From contig NBAY01000041.1 of the NCBI GenBank assembly GCA_002794775.1, positions 310,001 to 374,000 on the forward strand: a stretch of 64,000 bases of DNA, given 5' to 3'. The translations under genes were made by a program, and so were the position numbers. The stretch comes from Porodaedalea pini (taxonomy: Eukaryota > Basidiomycota > Agaricomycetes > Hymenochaetales > Hymenochaetaceae). The notes under the pieces were generated by a model. That model saw only the letters and a program-made list of their open reading frames with translations, was not told the DNA's origin and searched no databases. Shown here in pieces: positions 32,692-44,791 of this stretch (position 1 is its first letter; each line of letters opens with the position of its first letter).

Positions 32692-35284
32692 CTACATTTG
32701 TCCTTTCCGCATTAGATTTCTCCTTACCCTTCTCCTCTCGGCGCCGATAGCATCGCTCTTGCTCCACTGCAAGTACGGTACGTTGTCGATCTCGCGAGCA
32801 CGCACGCCGTCACGCTCCAGCTCGCGGTAATCCAGCATCCCCCATACGGGCAGCTCGATCTCACCTTTGACAAGGCACCGTGCTGCGGAAGCAGCAATCA
32901 GAGCTGGCGGTAGCGGTGTCAGGAGGTGCAGAACGTCGTTTTCTGTCCTCGTTTGGTCTGATTGGAATGATGTGTCGGAAAGCGAAGGAGAGACGGCCCG
33001 GATGAGGGCAAGGCCGATGCAGTTCGAAGTAGAAGGATCGGGAGGAGACACCCCTTGCACATATGGCAGGTTTGAGACTCGAGTTTCATGGAATGGAAGT
33101 TCGAAGGAGTCCAGCTGGCACGAGATGAGTGCGACCAACGCGCCATTCAATACTCGGTGGATCTCAGACGGGACAACGTCCTCAGTGCCTGCGCCGATAA
33201 GAATGATATTATCGAATGCATCAGCAGGTGACACTGAGAACGGTGCTTGAGCGACAAGAGGCAGTCGACAATCCCACGTACAGAGCGGTACGCGGAAGTC
33301 GCGAGACAGAGGGCCAGGGGCCCGAATGTGGGCAGGAAGCAACTCGTACTGCGCAGGTGAAGGAACAGAATGAAAGTATGACATTAGGGAGATCGCGCGC
33401 CAGTCACCTGCTGAGTAGCGAGCAAACTGTGTGCCTGGGGTGATCGCCTCGACTTCAAAAGTCTGCAGTGTAGTTCTGCTTCCGCTCGGTACGCCTACAG
33501 TGGTAGCGACAGCCTCAGCTGGGAAGGCCCCATCTGCACTTGAACCTGGAGACTGCGTGGAAAAGATATGTGTAGGCGCTACTTCTTCCTCGATCTGCTT
33601 TGCGAGGTCTGCACCGAGTCCCTTCATCCAGCCCATTGTGTTGATGACCAACGGAACTACGTCTGTGATCCTGCGATCATCTGTATCGGATTCATAGAGC
33701 TCATCCTCTGGGGCTGGATACTGCAACTCGAGCTTGTAGGTCTGCAAGAGGGCGGATACCGCAGACATGTAGTGTGCGGGATCGTTTCGCGGCGAAGACG
33801 CGCCGATGAAGTGAGAGGCGTAAGGAAGGAGAGGGTGTGTGAACGGCGGCCCTGTAGATGAGTGTCAAAAGAGTACTCCAGTAATTTAATAATGTACGTA
33901 CCGAATATTGGCCTATCGACAACATGTAATGAGACCAGGCCAGGCGGGGTGAACTCCGTCTGCCCTACATCACATTCCAAAAACGCAACGCGTCGATACT
34001 TACTTAGAAGCCGATTCACGAGAGTCCGCGCCAACGTGCTTTTCCCAGTCCGCTTTTGTCCCCGTATAAGCAGGGTAAGAGGTTGCGGAATTTCCACGTC
34101 GTCTTCGTCGTCATTTTCGACTGAAGACAAAGGAGGAAGGGATGTGAAGGCAGTTCGCCAAGATGCCGGGATCTGGAAAGCCTGTAGCGAACGGGTTATG
34201 GAAGGTAGCTGTAAGGTAAATAAGTATTTTATTAAGAGCTAGATGACCGAAGCTCTGACCAGTTTTGCGCCAGTGAGGTTGAAGACGATTTCGCCGAGCG
34301 ATGTCGCCTCGAAACTACCCTCAAATGTCTTGCAGACTTGTCCAAGGCCTTCAACACCAGTGGATATGTCTTCAAGAACTAAAACCGCACTATTCGGGCT
34401 GACCGCACGCGCAATTCTGTCCGGTATTGGAGAGGATGAAGACGGCTTGCCTGAAGGCATGGCCTTTATGATTGGAATGGGAGAGCACTTCGGAGCGAAG
34501 ATAGCATACGAATTTGATTCCGACGCATGTACCTCCGCGCCCATGAGAGAAACAGTGCCTCGAAGAACAGTTAGAGAGTATACGCCAAGCAGCGCTATCG
34601 TCTCATTCTCCGCCAGAATGACTACGGTGCCTTTCCGACCTGATAAAAAGCTAGGGTCGAGCCCGTTGAGGTAAAATACATTTTCCTCTGGATGAGGAGT
34701 AAAGGACAGCGACTGTATGCCCTGATAGCCCGTGCCTTGCGTCCATGAAGAATGCGAAATTGATGCAGGGCGCTCAGCGGTAGGAAATGGCGGTAGCGAG
34801 AGACCTGCAGTGGAATTATCGAGCTCATCATCAGATGAGTCGGGAGGCGGATTGCTCGGAGACCAAGCTCGCTGGGTCTCCGAGGTTGTTGAGACAAGAT
34901 AACGTCTTCAGTGCCGCCGTCGACAAAGTGCACTTCGCGGATGGCTTCGTCGTCACTGTCACTCGCAGAACTCAATGAACTGCCTAATCTTTCACTAGTC
35001 TCAGCATTCCCATTACTAGGTTCATAGTAGCGACTGTGCGGTGGTTCGACCTTTACGGTTCTCTTGCGCCGTTTCTTGCGCGTTGTGTACGTCTCCGAGC
35101 TCGCAGCCTCGGTCGACTTGCGTTTGGATTTCTGAGGTCGAAGGATCGTTTCAAGGCGCTCAGACTCCGAGCCAGAGCAATGTTCAGATATAGCGGCACT
35201 GTTTGACGTATGTGGAAGCAGCTGAGACTGAGTAGCGAGCTTTGCAGCTTGTGCTGCCTTCCGGGCGGCGATGGCACTGAGCAT
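32692..35284 (-). CDS. GRC3: Polynucleotide 5'-hydroxyl kinase GRC3
   Basis: Nuclear RNA kinase that works with the Las1 nuclease to remove ITS2 from pre-rRNA. Four predicted exons: 34934-35284, 34260-34871, 33902-34208 and 32692-33851, giving 809 residues. The P-loop GQKRTGKSTLARTL, the Walker-B type block RVAFLECDVGQTEFTPPGLVSL and the downstream LVINTMGWMKGLG are the Clp1/Grc3 kinase core. The N-terminus is basic (KSKRKSTEAA, TRKKRRKRTVKVE) and suits nucleolar targeting; residues 150-350 hold the LMGAEVHASESNSYAIFAPKC-type N-terminal domain. The first intron (34872-34933) is needed to switch frames and is the least certain border. Divergent from TSR2 with only 83 bp between starts. Confidence 0.92.
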
Positions 35285-35367
35285 ACCAACATTTTCAAAA
35301 ATTTGCGCGTTTAGACGCTCTTACTCTATCCGCGACCACAATTGCCCTACACACATAAAATAATTAA
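35285..35367. promoter_or_regulatory. Shared 83-bp divergent promoter of GRC3 and TSR2
   Basis: The two ATGs face away from each other with 83 bp between them. The stretch is A+T-rich near the TSR2 side (AAAATAATTAA). Both genes act in ribosome production, so common control is plausible; no specific factor site is evident. Confidence 0.5.
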
Positions 35368-35973
35368 ATGGCTTCAACATCATCTGCCACGGCGCCGACG
35401 CCTACACCTGACGCATCATTAGTGCTGTTCGCGCGCGGTGTCATTGCTCGTCTGGCTCTCTGGCCCGCCCTCCGCCTCGCCGTCGATCACTCATGGGGCG
35501 GCCCCGAGTCTGCACAGAAAAGAATGTGGATTGCGTCCGTGATCGTAGATGCATTCGATCCAGCAGAGTCGCAGGAGACACCAGACGTGGACTATGTCGA
35601 AGAGATGCTACTGCAAATCATGGCGGACGAGTTTGATGCGATATTGGAGGATGGAAGCACGGAGGCGGTCGCGCGGGACATTGTGAACTTGTGGGACGTG
35701 AAGGAAGGGGAAGTTCGAACAAAGACGACAGTTGAAAACTGGGAAGAACAAGCTAACAGGCTGAAGGGGAAGAAACTTGTATCGCAGGAGGTCGTTCATG
35801 AGAATGCAGAAGTTGACGGGAGTGGTAGCGAATGGGAAGATGAGGACGACGAGGACGACGCCGATGAGGCTCCTCGACTGCTGGACTCACGCGAACAAAG
35901 GCATCGTGAAGAGCCTGAAATAGACGAGGACGGTTTCACTATGGTGAAGGGGAAGGCGAAAAGCCATAGGTGA
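35368..35973 (+). CDS. TSR2: Pre-rRNA-processing protein TSR2
   Basis: Chaperone that escorts ribosomal protein eS26 to the nascent small subunit. Single exon of 201 residues. The conserved WGG region is visible (FARGVIARLALWPALRLAV, then SWGGPES) followed by the helical part with DYVEEMLLQIM and DEFDAILEDGS. The C-terminal third is strongly acidic (EWEDEDDEDDADE) and ends with DEDGFTMVKGK, as in other TSR2 proteins. The ATG at 35368 is the only one that keeps the domain whole. No introns, unlike all neighbours. Confidence 0.93.
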   Translation: MASTSSATAPTPTPDASLVLFARGVIARLALWPALRLAVDHSWGGPESAQKRMWIASVIVDAFDPAESQETPDVDYVEEMLLQIMADEFDAILEDGSTEAVARDIVNLWDVKEGEVRTKTTVENWEEQANRLKGKKLVSQEVVHENAEVDGSGSEWEDEDDEDDADEAPRLLDSREQRHREEPEIDEDGFTMVKGKAKSHR

Positions 35974-37164
35974 TGCCTACAGTAAGTAATTTGCTATCTG
36001 CTTCTCTTCAAAACTGACGTTGGCACTACTCAGGTCCTCCTTACAAACCAAAATGGCATCGTCTCGGATTGTTATTTATTTTTCCATGCACTATCTCAAA
36101 ACATCGTCGAGCCTTGGAGTGGATTGATATTCCCATACAATAATGAAGATCATTTGCAACCTGACCATAGGTGTTGTAATTGATTATAATCCTGCCTTGA
36201 ATGCGCTCGTAGTGTTTACTTTTCCCTCTTTCATTCAGTAGGTAAACTTCTATACATGGCCATCGTCACCATGTTTTACTCACTATGATGGCGCTGACCA
36301 GGTGAATGCGTCTGTACGATGACGGTCTCTACCGTCGATCACAAAATGAATGCCCTGAATATGCTGCTTTCTGTCCAGTCCAGATCCTCACTAGAGACCA
36401 TCAATGTAGGAAGACTTCAGCATGCCTACCGAGACGTGGAAACGATAGGACCATGAAGACTAGTGAGGAAGAGACGTCTCATAATATTCCGGGCGGTTTG
36501 AGATCCCATCCCGCTGGTTGAGCGTCCGATGTAGGTTGACAGCGTGCGCCTTTCAGGCGAACGATACGTCCGCATTTTTCTTTGTTGTAAGCATCGTGGT
36601 GCAGCTGTGGAGTTTGGTGAGGCTAGCTTAGGCATGGCGAGCACAGACAATGTCTTGCAGAACATCTAGCACTGATGGATCTTGCAATGACCACGCTTAA
36701 GAACCCGGGAAATTCTCCTTCGGTGCACGTATATCGCGGTCTGTACCATTACTCGATTCGAGCTTCTTGCCTTGTCCGTACCTGAGAACGAAATTATCAT
36801 GCTTCAGGACTAGCATGTCATATTGCTATACATGCGGCAAGAACGTTCCTGGAACGAATACCAGTCTCAATGTAGCCCCGGTCACAGTACACATTAATGC
36901 ATCCCGTGTTTTGAGATCACTCGGCTACAGCTCTCCGAAGGAATGGAGCTCATTGTCGATCTTTGAATGTCTCCGTATAGCGCAAAGCACAGTAGATTAG
37001 AGTTGACTATTGTATAAGCACCTCCTAAGGAGAGGGCAAGGATGTTCGAGTGGGAGGAGAAACACAAAGGGGATCGTTATAAGAATTGAATCGAATCGCT
37101 GTCTGCATACATCAGTGACACCTTTGTAGGGATGCTCGAAGGCTAGTGAGGATTACTCACTCCC
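35974..37164. other. Intergenic stretch right of TSR2
   Basis: About 1.2 kb with several short open frames but no recognised domain. Probably 3' region of TSR2 plus non-coding DNA. Confidence 0.4.
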
Positions 37165-38049
37165 TTATCCTTCTTCCTCGAAGCAGATAATGAGATCTGG
37201 AGCCTTATTCTGAAGCCAAGCACGCCAGAGTTGTGTGTGAGTTGCAGCGGGGCCCTTCCCTAAATCTAATCCACGATCGTGTCTGGTTTGTCGGGTTGAT
37301 TTGGTGAAATCGTGAGGTGAACGATTGTGATCGCTCGGACCTATTTGTGTGGAATGCACAAGCCTAGAGATGCGGTAAATCTCGCGAAGGTCGCGGGCGC
37401 TGAAACGCTTCATGAGTCGAGAGGCTTGCAGGAACGTGGGGTGAGGCTGTTTAATAGCATTAGTCCTTCCGCCACTACCGTAGAAGAGACGTGAGTTACT
37501 TACTCTATAGGGGAAGATTAGCCAATGCCACTTCACTAGTGCCTTCGTTGGAATACTGGCAATCCGTTCATCACCACTCGTCGATTGCTTATCCCTGTAT
37601 TCTGGGAGAAGGCGCGGCGTGTAGTACAAAATCTGCTTTTCATTCCGGGAGTTCCATGCTGTACTGGAAGAATGTCTTGCAGAGCGAGCGTCAGAGAATG
37701 AGAGTTCGCGTTGAGCGATCTCGGCATTCTTCCAATAAGCATCCTCCTGCTCTGGTGTTTCGTACGTTTCATAAGGGCTCGCGCATGGGTACAATGAACA
37801 TATAGATCTCCATAACGAGACCCAGAGAGGTCTCAGACCAGTGAGACATTCCGAGCTTCTCAGAATCATGCGCGTTACGGGGTTTGATGAAAGCAGTCTA
37901 GGTGAGTTGCTCTTCAAGAAAGCATAAGTCAGAGGTAAAGCGAGTAACAGGGCAAATTTGCCTAAGAAGCGTAGGCTAGGGAGACTCGAAGGTATAAACA
38001 TAGCTTGCTTGAGAGGCATAACTGAGCTGAGCTGGCCGACCTCTAGCAT
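37165..38049 (-). CDS. Hypothetical protein with one probable membrane helix
   Basis: A minus-strand frame of 294 codons. A GTAAGT..AAACAG intron is likely at about 37445-37504, joining FPYR to PHPTFLQASR. Near the N-terminus FLGKFALLLALPLTYAFL could span a membrane; the rest is basic and polar (KRFSARDLREIYRISRL). I do not recognise a family. The start could be at 38049 or further upstream. Support is the long open frame and one consistent intron only. Confidence 0.35.
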   Translation of the reverse strand: MLEVGQLSSVMPLKQAMFIPSSLPSLRFLGKFALLLALPLTYAFLKSNSPRLLSSNPVTRMILRSSECLTGLRPLWVSLWRSICSLYPCASPYETYETPEQEDAYWKNAEIAQRELSFSDARSARHSSSTAWNSRNEKQILYYTPRLLPEYRDKQSTSGDERIASIPTKALVKWHWLIFPYRVSNSRLFYGSGGRTNAIKQPHPTFLQASRLMKRFSARDLREIYRISRLVHSTQIGPSDHNRSPHDFTKSTRQTRHDRGLDLGKGPAATHTQLWRAWLQNKAPDLIICFEEEG

Positions 38050-38557
38050 GTTAGTGGTGCATACCTCGTTTTACAGTCCCGATAGGAACGAAATGAAGAA
38101 AACGAGGCTGAGTGCTCAGAATAGCAACAGTCAGACTCAGCGATCTTGAGTCATATTAATCCTGAGTAACGACGAGAAGGCTTTGATATTCTTTATTAGT
38201 ATGATATTTTGCAAGAGATTCAAATGTTTTGATTTCTTTCTGGAGCTGAGGACGTAGGAGCCTGAGATGCTTTTTAGGAATAAAGCGTGCACGTAATTAC
38301 CCACGGTCACGTATCGCGGAGCCCTTACACTATATACTAATGTAGTAACTTATATTGATGGATCGCTCGTTGCTGCGAGACGGCCGATGACTCGAGCTGA
38401 TTTTTGAATTGATTGGAGCCGATTCTCCTTTTCACCCTCTTTTCTTATCATTTCTCGCTTATTTTTTACAGTACAAATACCTCAGCAGGTCGAGTACTCA
38501 CCACCTCTGCATCACGTGTGCTCTATTCTCACCGTCGCGTCGACAAGACATCAAAAA

Positions 38558-41500
38558 ATGATCGAAAAGAGTCCTTGCTATGTCTGGAAAGCATCTCTCC
38601 CGACGAATTATGACACGAATCCAGCAGTTATCGATGGCGAACGCGGCACGCAGCCATCCTGCCGCGCATTCAGACTCGTGAAGGATTCCATGAGGTTTCT
38701 CTTCCTGAAGGTCTCGCGCAAGTATCCCGACGATGCTCTTAGGGGAGCTCTGAGGAATATCATCCGCGATGGTGTAACTATGAGATTCGAACTGTGCGCC
38801 ATCGTTTCTGAAAAGCCCGAGTTTACCTGTGCTAACAAGCACTGAACGTCAGTGGATCTATGCGGTCTGACAGGAACAGATACTTGATGTTCGAATTCCT
38901 TGGATTTACGGAATCTGGCATCAAATCGGGTCAAATCATCCTGCTGCAGAAGACAGTTGTTGGCTCGGGGGATGTGGTACCCTCCCCCAACTCATTATTG
39001 CAGAAGTTCGGCGATCTGCAGGATGTTTTCGATAACGATGGGCCCGGGAAATACGTAGCAAGACTCGGTCTATCTTTCTCATCCACTGTAGAATCGGTCA
39101 ATGTACGTCCTGACAACAAGGTCTCATATGAGCAGAAAGCTAATTCTACCCTTGTCTCAAGCCTTCTCCGTCTGAAGTCGTACAAATAAGCGACCTGAAG
39201 GCAAAAAATGGAGTTCTAACGACAGACGGATGCGGTATTATCCGTGAAGCATACGCAAAGGCTATCTGTTCGAGGCACAACTTTGATTCGAGTACAAGTG
39301 GTACGTTGCTCATAAGGTGATTCTCCCAGAATAAGTGGCATAATCCTCGCAGTGTTTCAGATACGTAAAGGAGGAATCAAGGGTGTACTCGTGGCTTATC
39401 CCGATGTCAAGTTTGACGAGATATGCAGGCGGAATAGATTGAATATTCCAAACGAATATAAAGTTGCTTATCGACCTTCAATGCACAAGTATCACGGCGG
39501 CCCTACACATATCGAAATACAAGGGATTTCGGAGCCGGCGAGAAGCGCTCGTCTCAGCCTTTTCGATTATCATCATCCTTATGAGTCTAGGCGTAGGACT
39601 TCAGGTACGGTTTCAATGACTCAAGCAAATGCGCTCTTGACTCTCTTTACAGAGATTCAAAGCGCTCCTCAGAGTGCAACTGCGAAGCATTGATATGATC
39701 GCCTATGATCGGAAAGAAGCGTTCTATAATATAGAAGGGGAGCTCGACGCACAGGGCGATTCATTTCATCAAGAGCGTAAGTGAAGCCCATTATCAAGGA
39801 TCGCTGCAAACCTCAAGGGAAGATCAGTCTATGAACTGCTATGTGCTGGCCACTCCTTGGACGATGCCTATTTACGCAAAAAATTGCGCGAATGCCAGCG
39901 AATACAATACGAAAATTTGCGGCAGAAATTAAACATCAGGGTCCCGGTAAATGTTTCATACTAATCGGGGTTTGTTCATAGTTTGATGCAGCTTTATAGA
40001 AATCATGTTATGTATACGGAGTCGTCGATGAACTAGGTGTTTTGGAGGATCATGAAGTGTACATACAACTCCCGCAGCGTGAGGGGATTATTGTTTCGGA
40101 TGTATTGATTGCAAGGTTAGCGAGCAGGCTTGAAAACAACGTGGGAATCTGATTGTTCTATATTGCATAGACACCCGTCGTACAAACCGAGTGGTACGGC
40201 GTTTCTCTTGCCAGCTCTAGGCACATTGTGGTTGATATTTTTTGTTCGCAGATATCCGACTGTTGAGAGCAGTGGACAAGCCGGAATTGAGATCCCTTAC
40301 CAACTGCATCGGTGAGCCAAAAAGATTGTGGGGAAAATCCGCAGGCTACTAATGAGTCGTTAATGGCAGTGTTCCCTCAACGGGGACGATTCTCCATTCC
40401 TGGATCCATGTCCGGAGGGTATCTACTCATTGTGCCTCTCACTATACAATGTTTCCTTACATGTACACTTCATTCAGCGACCTGGACGGTGATATGTACT
40501 TTGTTTGCTGGGAGCCGACCATCTTCCCCCTCAGAACAAAGGAGCGAGGTACCCGAAAAAGCTTGCAGCCATAATCGAAGAGGCTTTGGTAGGCAATCTC
40601 GAAGCTGCATGTGTACTTGTGAAACTTGACGTCTTTGTAGGACATCCTGAAGAATGGAGGCAGCTACAAAGCTCTGTGGGACCGTTACTTTAGGCTTTGC
40701 TCAGAATACAGGATCGAAAGTCGTTCTATCAGGCGTAGACGAAGCAACTTGTATACCATGAGGCGATTGATTCCCGACGTCAAGGAAGACAGGGAGATTT
40801 ATTACGAGCCCGACCCGGATCTGAGCTTGAGGACACAAAGACCACAAGCATGGGATATGCACTATAATGAGGGCAAAAGGCTTATAAAGCTATTCAACAA
40901 AGGGCTGGCTAATGCAATCCATAAAGATGAAGATGACCGAGGTGAACTGTAATAATCCGTTAAGTCATTAATAAACTGACATATAATGCCTACAGAGGAG
41001 GACGACAGTGACGAGTCTTCACGGCGTCGAACAAGATGTGATCTTTCGCATGCAGACATGTACAAAACTAGTTTCATCGACAAATATTTCCCTCGTAAGT
41101 GGCCCTTGACCTTTTGTCTCATCTCGCGCTGTTTGTCTGACAGCAGCTTGATACATTGATCGTCAGGATCCCCTGGAATCTTGAGTGAGAGCAACATAAC
41201 TTCTTATGTGCGAGCTTCCGCCTGGTACGCCTTCATTTTTTCGTATTGCCCACCTATCATTGCTCAATAGTTATTCAGGTATTACGTCGGCTACGAGGAA
41301 CAGAAGCCTACTTTTGCTTGGCTTGGGGCTCGGTTCTTGCATAACATCAAGTCATGTATGGCGCATGTTTCCAATATGTTTAGCTGGATTGCACTGAATT
41401 TGGCCATATTTCAGATGAGACAAATGATGGTCGACCGGGGATGTCTATCGGCGCTCTCAAGAAACCACAGGCATCGGAATCTCTTCTGATAGATCCGGAT

Positions 41501-41623
41501 CTTCCCTACTGGCATTACGACAGGCGTGTAGAAGAGGAATACTCTGGAGATGGGCGGAAGATCAGCGAAAAAACTGTATTCTATGCCACAATTGTGGCTC
41601 GGGTTCATCTGGATGATGATTAA
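38558..41623 (+). CDS. RNA-dependent RNA polymerase (cellular RdRP, RNA silencing)
   Basis: Eukaryotic RdRP that makes double-stranded RNA for silencing. The order of conserved blocks is right: CRAFRLVKDSMRFLFLKVS (about 38665), RYLMFEFLGFTESGI (38880), KYVARLGLSFSSTVESV (39050), NGVLTTDGCGII (39215), VFQIRKGGIKGVL (39355) with VAYRPSMHKYHGGPT, RVPKSCYVYGVVDELG (39940-40040), VDKPELRSLTNCI and VFPQRGRFSIPGSMSG, then the catalytic DLDGDMYFVCWEP (DLDGD at 40479-40493), and near the end ASAWYAFIF and VGYEEQKPTFAWLGARF (41210-41330). Joining these needs many 50-60 bp introns, several with CTAAC branch sites. The start is uncertain: most fungal RdRPs carry a few hundred more residues before the first block, so the N-terminus may be truncated or on an unseen exon. 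No in-frame break was forced in the core. Confidence 0.78.
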
Positions 41624-42259
41624 AGCGAAGAGGAAACCATACACTATGCGTTGTAGAATGAAGTTGCTTGTAAGGCTTTGAATGCGACTCAACAAAGACG
41701 ATGGTTTTATTCCCTTTTTTTTATGTCAATGGAAATCTATGCAGAGCCTCAGCCTAAGTACAGCAAGCGGGTTCACGGTCCCTTTCTCTCCTATAGAACC
41801 GGTATTTCGCGTCGTGTAATAGTTCATATCTTGGTTGAAACATGGATGGCAACACACCCCAGAAGTGATTTGTTAGGAAGTTTGACCCCCACACGAGCAG
41901 GCTCTAACTCAGTCTCCAGTTCGGCATTTGGCAGCGCTAAATGTTATGATGAGTTATTCGATAGGGTGTTCATGACTGTTCCTTATAACAGCAAAGCTTT
42001 ATGACACAATGAAATTAGAAACAACTAAGGGACAATTAACCGGAAGCGCCTCGGAATAACACAGAGGGAGTTAGCTGACTTGTTCGTCTTGCATTTGAGT
42101 CTGAAGTTCCTGAAGTTCAAACTGTACGCTTTCCAGGAAACGACGTCAAGTAGGCGCGTGCATCCGTCTCAAGGCAGTCCTTGCTAACATCTAGCCATTC
42201 ATCCGCATTATGGTACATCACTCAGGATAAAAATGTGCCACCTAAAATGCAAGAGCCGT
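41624..42259. other. Stretch between RdRP and SEC14 gene
   Basis: A plus-strand frame at 41678-42004 (108 codons) has no recognised domain; it might be a last RdRP exon or chance. The rest is 3' region of two convergent genes. Confidence 0.4.
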
Positions 42260-43324
42260 CTATGCGTCCACGATTCCATCTGGCACAACGCCTGCGCCCG
42301 CCGGATTCCAAGGACCCGCATCGCTGAGCGAACAACCGCCAGGACATACGCACTTCCCGCCAAACTCCGATGGCAAGTTCTCCTCCGGGATCTGCGCAAT
42401 GAGCTCCTTTGTGCCATCGCCGGAGGGGATGTTGATCTTCGCGACGGTGACCGGGTCGAGCCACCCCTTGATGATGCTCCAGACGGTGGAGAACATCCAC
42501 GGCGAGTTGATGATGTAGAATTTTCCCATCGTCTCTGGATAGTAGTTCTGCCCGATCTTGCTCGCCTCTTGTACGTAGCCCTTGACATCCCAGAATGCCT
42601 TGAGTCCGACGTTCTTGAGGTCGAGGATCGTTGTGCAGGTCTCGACTGGATGGCCCACCGCTTTCGAGCATGCCGGCAGACGATGGTTCAGGAACTTTTC
42701 GTATTCAAGTATGAGGCTTTTGACTTGCCGCTCTTGCGTCGTGATTTTGCGCAGTTCAGTCGGGTTGACGTTGCCAAGACGCTCGACATATAACGGACGG
42801 CCATCCTGTGATGGAATCAATCGAAACGCTGGTATATTGTGCAAAAATAGAGCTTACCTTGTCTTGCTTGTGGTAGTACTGCGGGTAGTACTTGTCGACC
42901 AATTCTTTCTCTTCGAACTTGAAGTTTCTGTGCCGGCGGATAAATGATAAGCGGCCAACAGAGTACGATGATGATTGCTCACTTTACGATGTCGTCCACG
43001 CCCACATCCTTTCTCCATTTCTCGGCATCTAAAAGCATCTGCCTGGCTAACGCCACATCCCATTTCCGTGCACGCAGAAATCTGGAACGTATAAGTCAGT
43101 CTGAATGCTGATGTGATAGCAAAGCCAATTCACCTTAAAAGCATCGCATCGTCCATCCGCTCCTCCACGAACACACCCTCCTTCTTGAGTTCCTCCTTGA
43201 ACTTCTCGAGCGCATGCTGCTGCAGAACAGTGAGGTTTCCCAGACGGCCTTCAGGGGGCTTGTAGTCCGGATCCGTCACACCTGGCGGCATTGGTGAAGC
43301 AGATGCGGGAGTTGGTTCGGTCAT
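42260..43324 (-). CDS. SEC14: SEC14-type phosphatidylinositol/phosphatidylcholine transfer protein
   Basis: Cytosolic lipid transfer protein that keeps the Golgi supplied with diacylglycerol and PI4P. Four predicted exons: 43134-43324, 42983-43081, 42858-42927 and 42260-42805, giving 301 residues, the size of yeast Sec14. The N-terminal CRAL-TRIO helical lobe reads [22 protein letters not shown]; the lipid-binding lobe has [42 protein letters not shown] and FSTVW, and ends near LPSEFGG. The Cys-rich end ([15 protein letters not shown]) is typical of fungal Sec14. Start chosen at the first ATG; no disruption. Several SEC14 paralogs exist in fungi, so the exact ortholog is inferred. Confidence 0.9.
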
Positions 43325-44791
43325 GATGGAGCTTGTCTTTCTATGCTGGAGCTTTGAAGGGGTTCGACGTGGTGGTCGTTGTGAAAGGAACCGGCGTGAT
43401 GAAGGAAAAGGCGTGAAGAGGCGGCGTGGGCTTGGTACTACCTCTTTCTTTCGGCTACGCGACTCGCGAGCGGATTATGCCCTGGGATTTGGTGGCGAAT
43501 AACGTTCGAAGACAAAAACTTCCTTAGTGGCTCCCGTCGTTATTTGCTTGCTGCCACGGCCGTCGCCGTCGTTGGTGCTGTGGACCGTGATGGTCGTCGA
43601 GGTTAAGCTCAATATTAATCGATTGTGTTTATTTCGCGCTGACGCGCTGCTCCTCAGCACGTGCGCCTGTCCTGCTTTTGAACACCTTTGAAGTCTGAAC
43701 ACCCTTGAACATTGTCACAATTTGAATCCCAATGTGCGTCATCAATGAACTTATCGACTAAGAAATTATCCCTGTGGAAGAGCTCATTGTACTGAAGGCT
43801 CTGTTTTCTCGAAGACCGGTGGGACTTCGTGGTTCTGTTGCTGCTTGAATGGGAAACTGCCCATTCTGAACCATTACTTTTGTCGAACAGATCTCTTTCC
43901 GAGATGAAGTACACACTCGAGGAAACCAGCGCTCAGACTGGCAAACAGTGTGCGTTGCATTTTTTTTTGTTTTACATCTCCTACTATCTGCAAATGACAT
44001 TGATGATTAAGTTTTAGGACTAGTCTGTTCCCTACTATAAGAACAATGGAAGTGCGAAACCATCAGATGCTCTGCTTCACTGGGAGCTATCGATCGTCAA
44101 GACTCTTAAAGAAGGCGACGGCGTGTTGCTCTTTCATGCAATGATGTGTCGTATCAATCACAGCCAGCTGCGTACCGGCTGCGTCGGCTGCCTGTCTGCG
44201 CAGTTTCTGGAGGTCAATGTGAATGATCGCAGCAACAGCCTATCAACATGGGACTCTTATCGGCGGCTTGCCATAGGAATTTCTGAAAAAGGCTCAAGGT
44301 GAATATAGGTCATCGAAATGCACAGCTCCAAGAAGCGGCGACGGCTGCCTTTATGTGGTTGATAACTCCTGCGGAACTCAGCTTTCTGATTCACCAAACA
44401 ACTTTTTTCGGGATCAATGATGCGCTTCCAGCGTCGGGCGCTGTTTTTTTTTACGCTATTCAACGGCGGATGTGCTCTTTTTGTCTATATATGGCAACAT
44501 ACCAAGTTCTCGCTGGACATAGCATGTACCCGCAGCAGGTCACAGACACGGCTACGCTCGGATATATTACTAGAGATCAGCCACGTTGTTTCACAGTCAC
44601 CGCTCACAGAAGATGCGAGCGGCATTCGCAATCCCGCCGTAGTCTGTCTGACACAGCAGCATGACGTCCGCGCAGCTCATGTCTTTGAAAGTGATATGAA
44701 GGGCGAGATGATAAGCATCAATGAGCCTCACAAAAATACCTACCTGATCCATACCTCTTGACAAGACCATCCTTCACGCTACAATTACCTG
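43325..44791. other. Intergenic stretch between SEC14 and the MFS gene
   Basis: About 1.5 kb. Open frames at 43829-44017, 44299-44664 and 44417-44761 (plus) have no recognisable domain and overlap each other. Nothing I can support. Confidence 0.4.

Noticed and set aside
41678..42004. 108-codon frame after the RdRP
   Set aside because: No domain and no clear splice link to the RdRP; left as unassigned.
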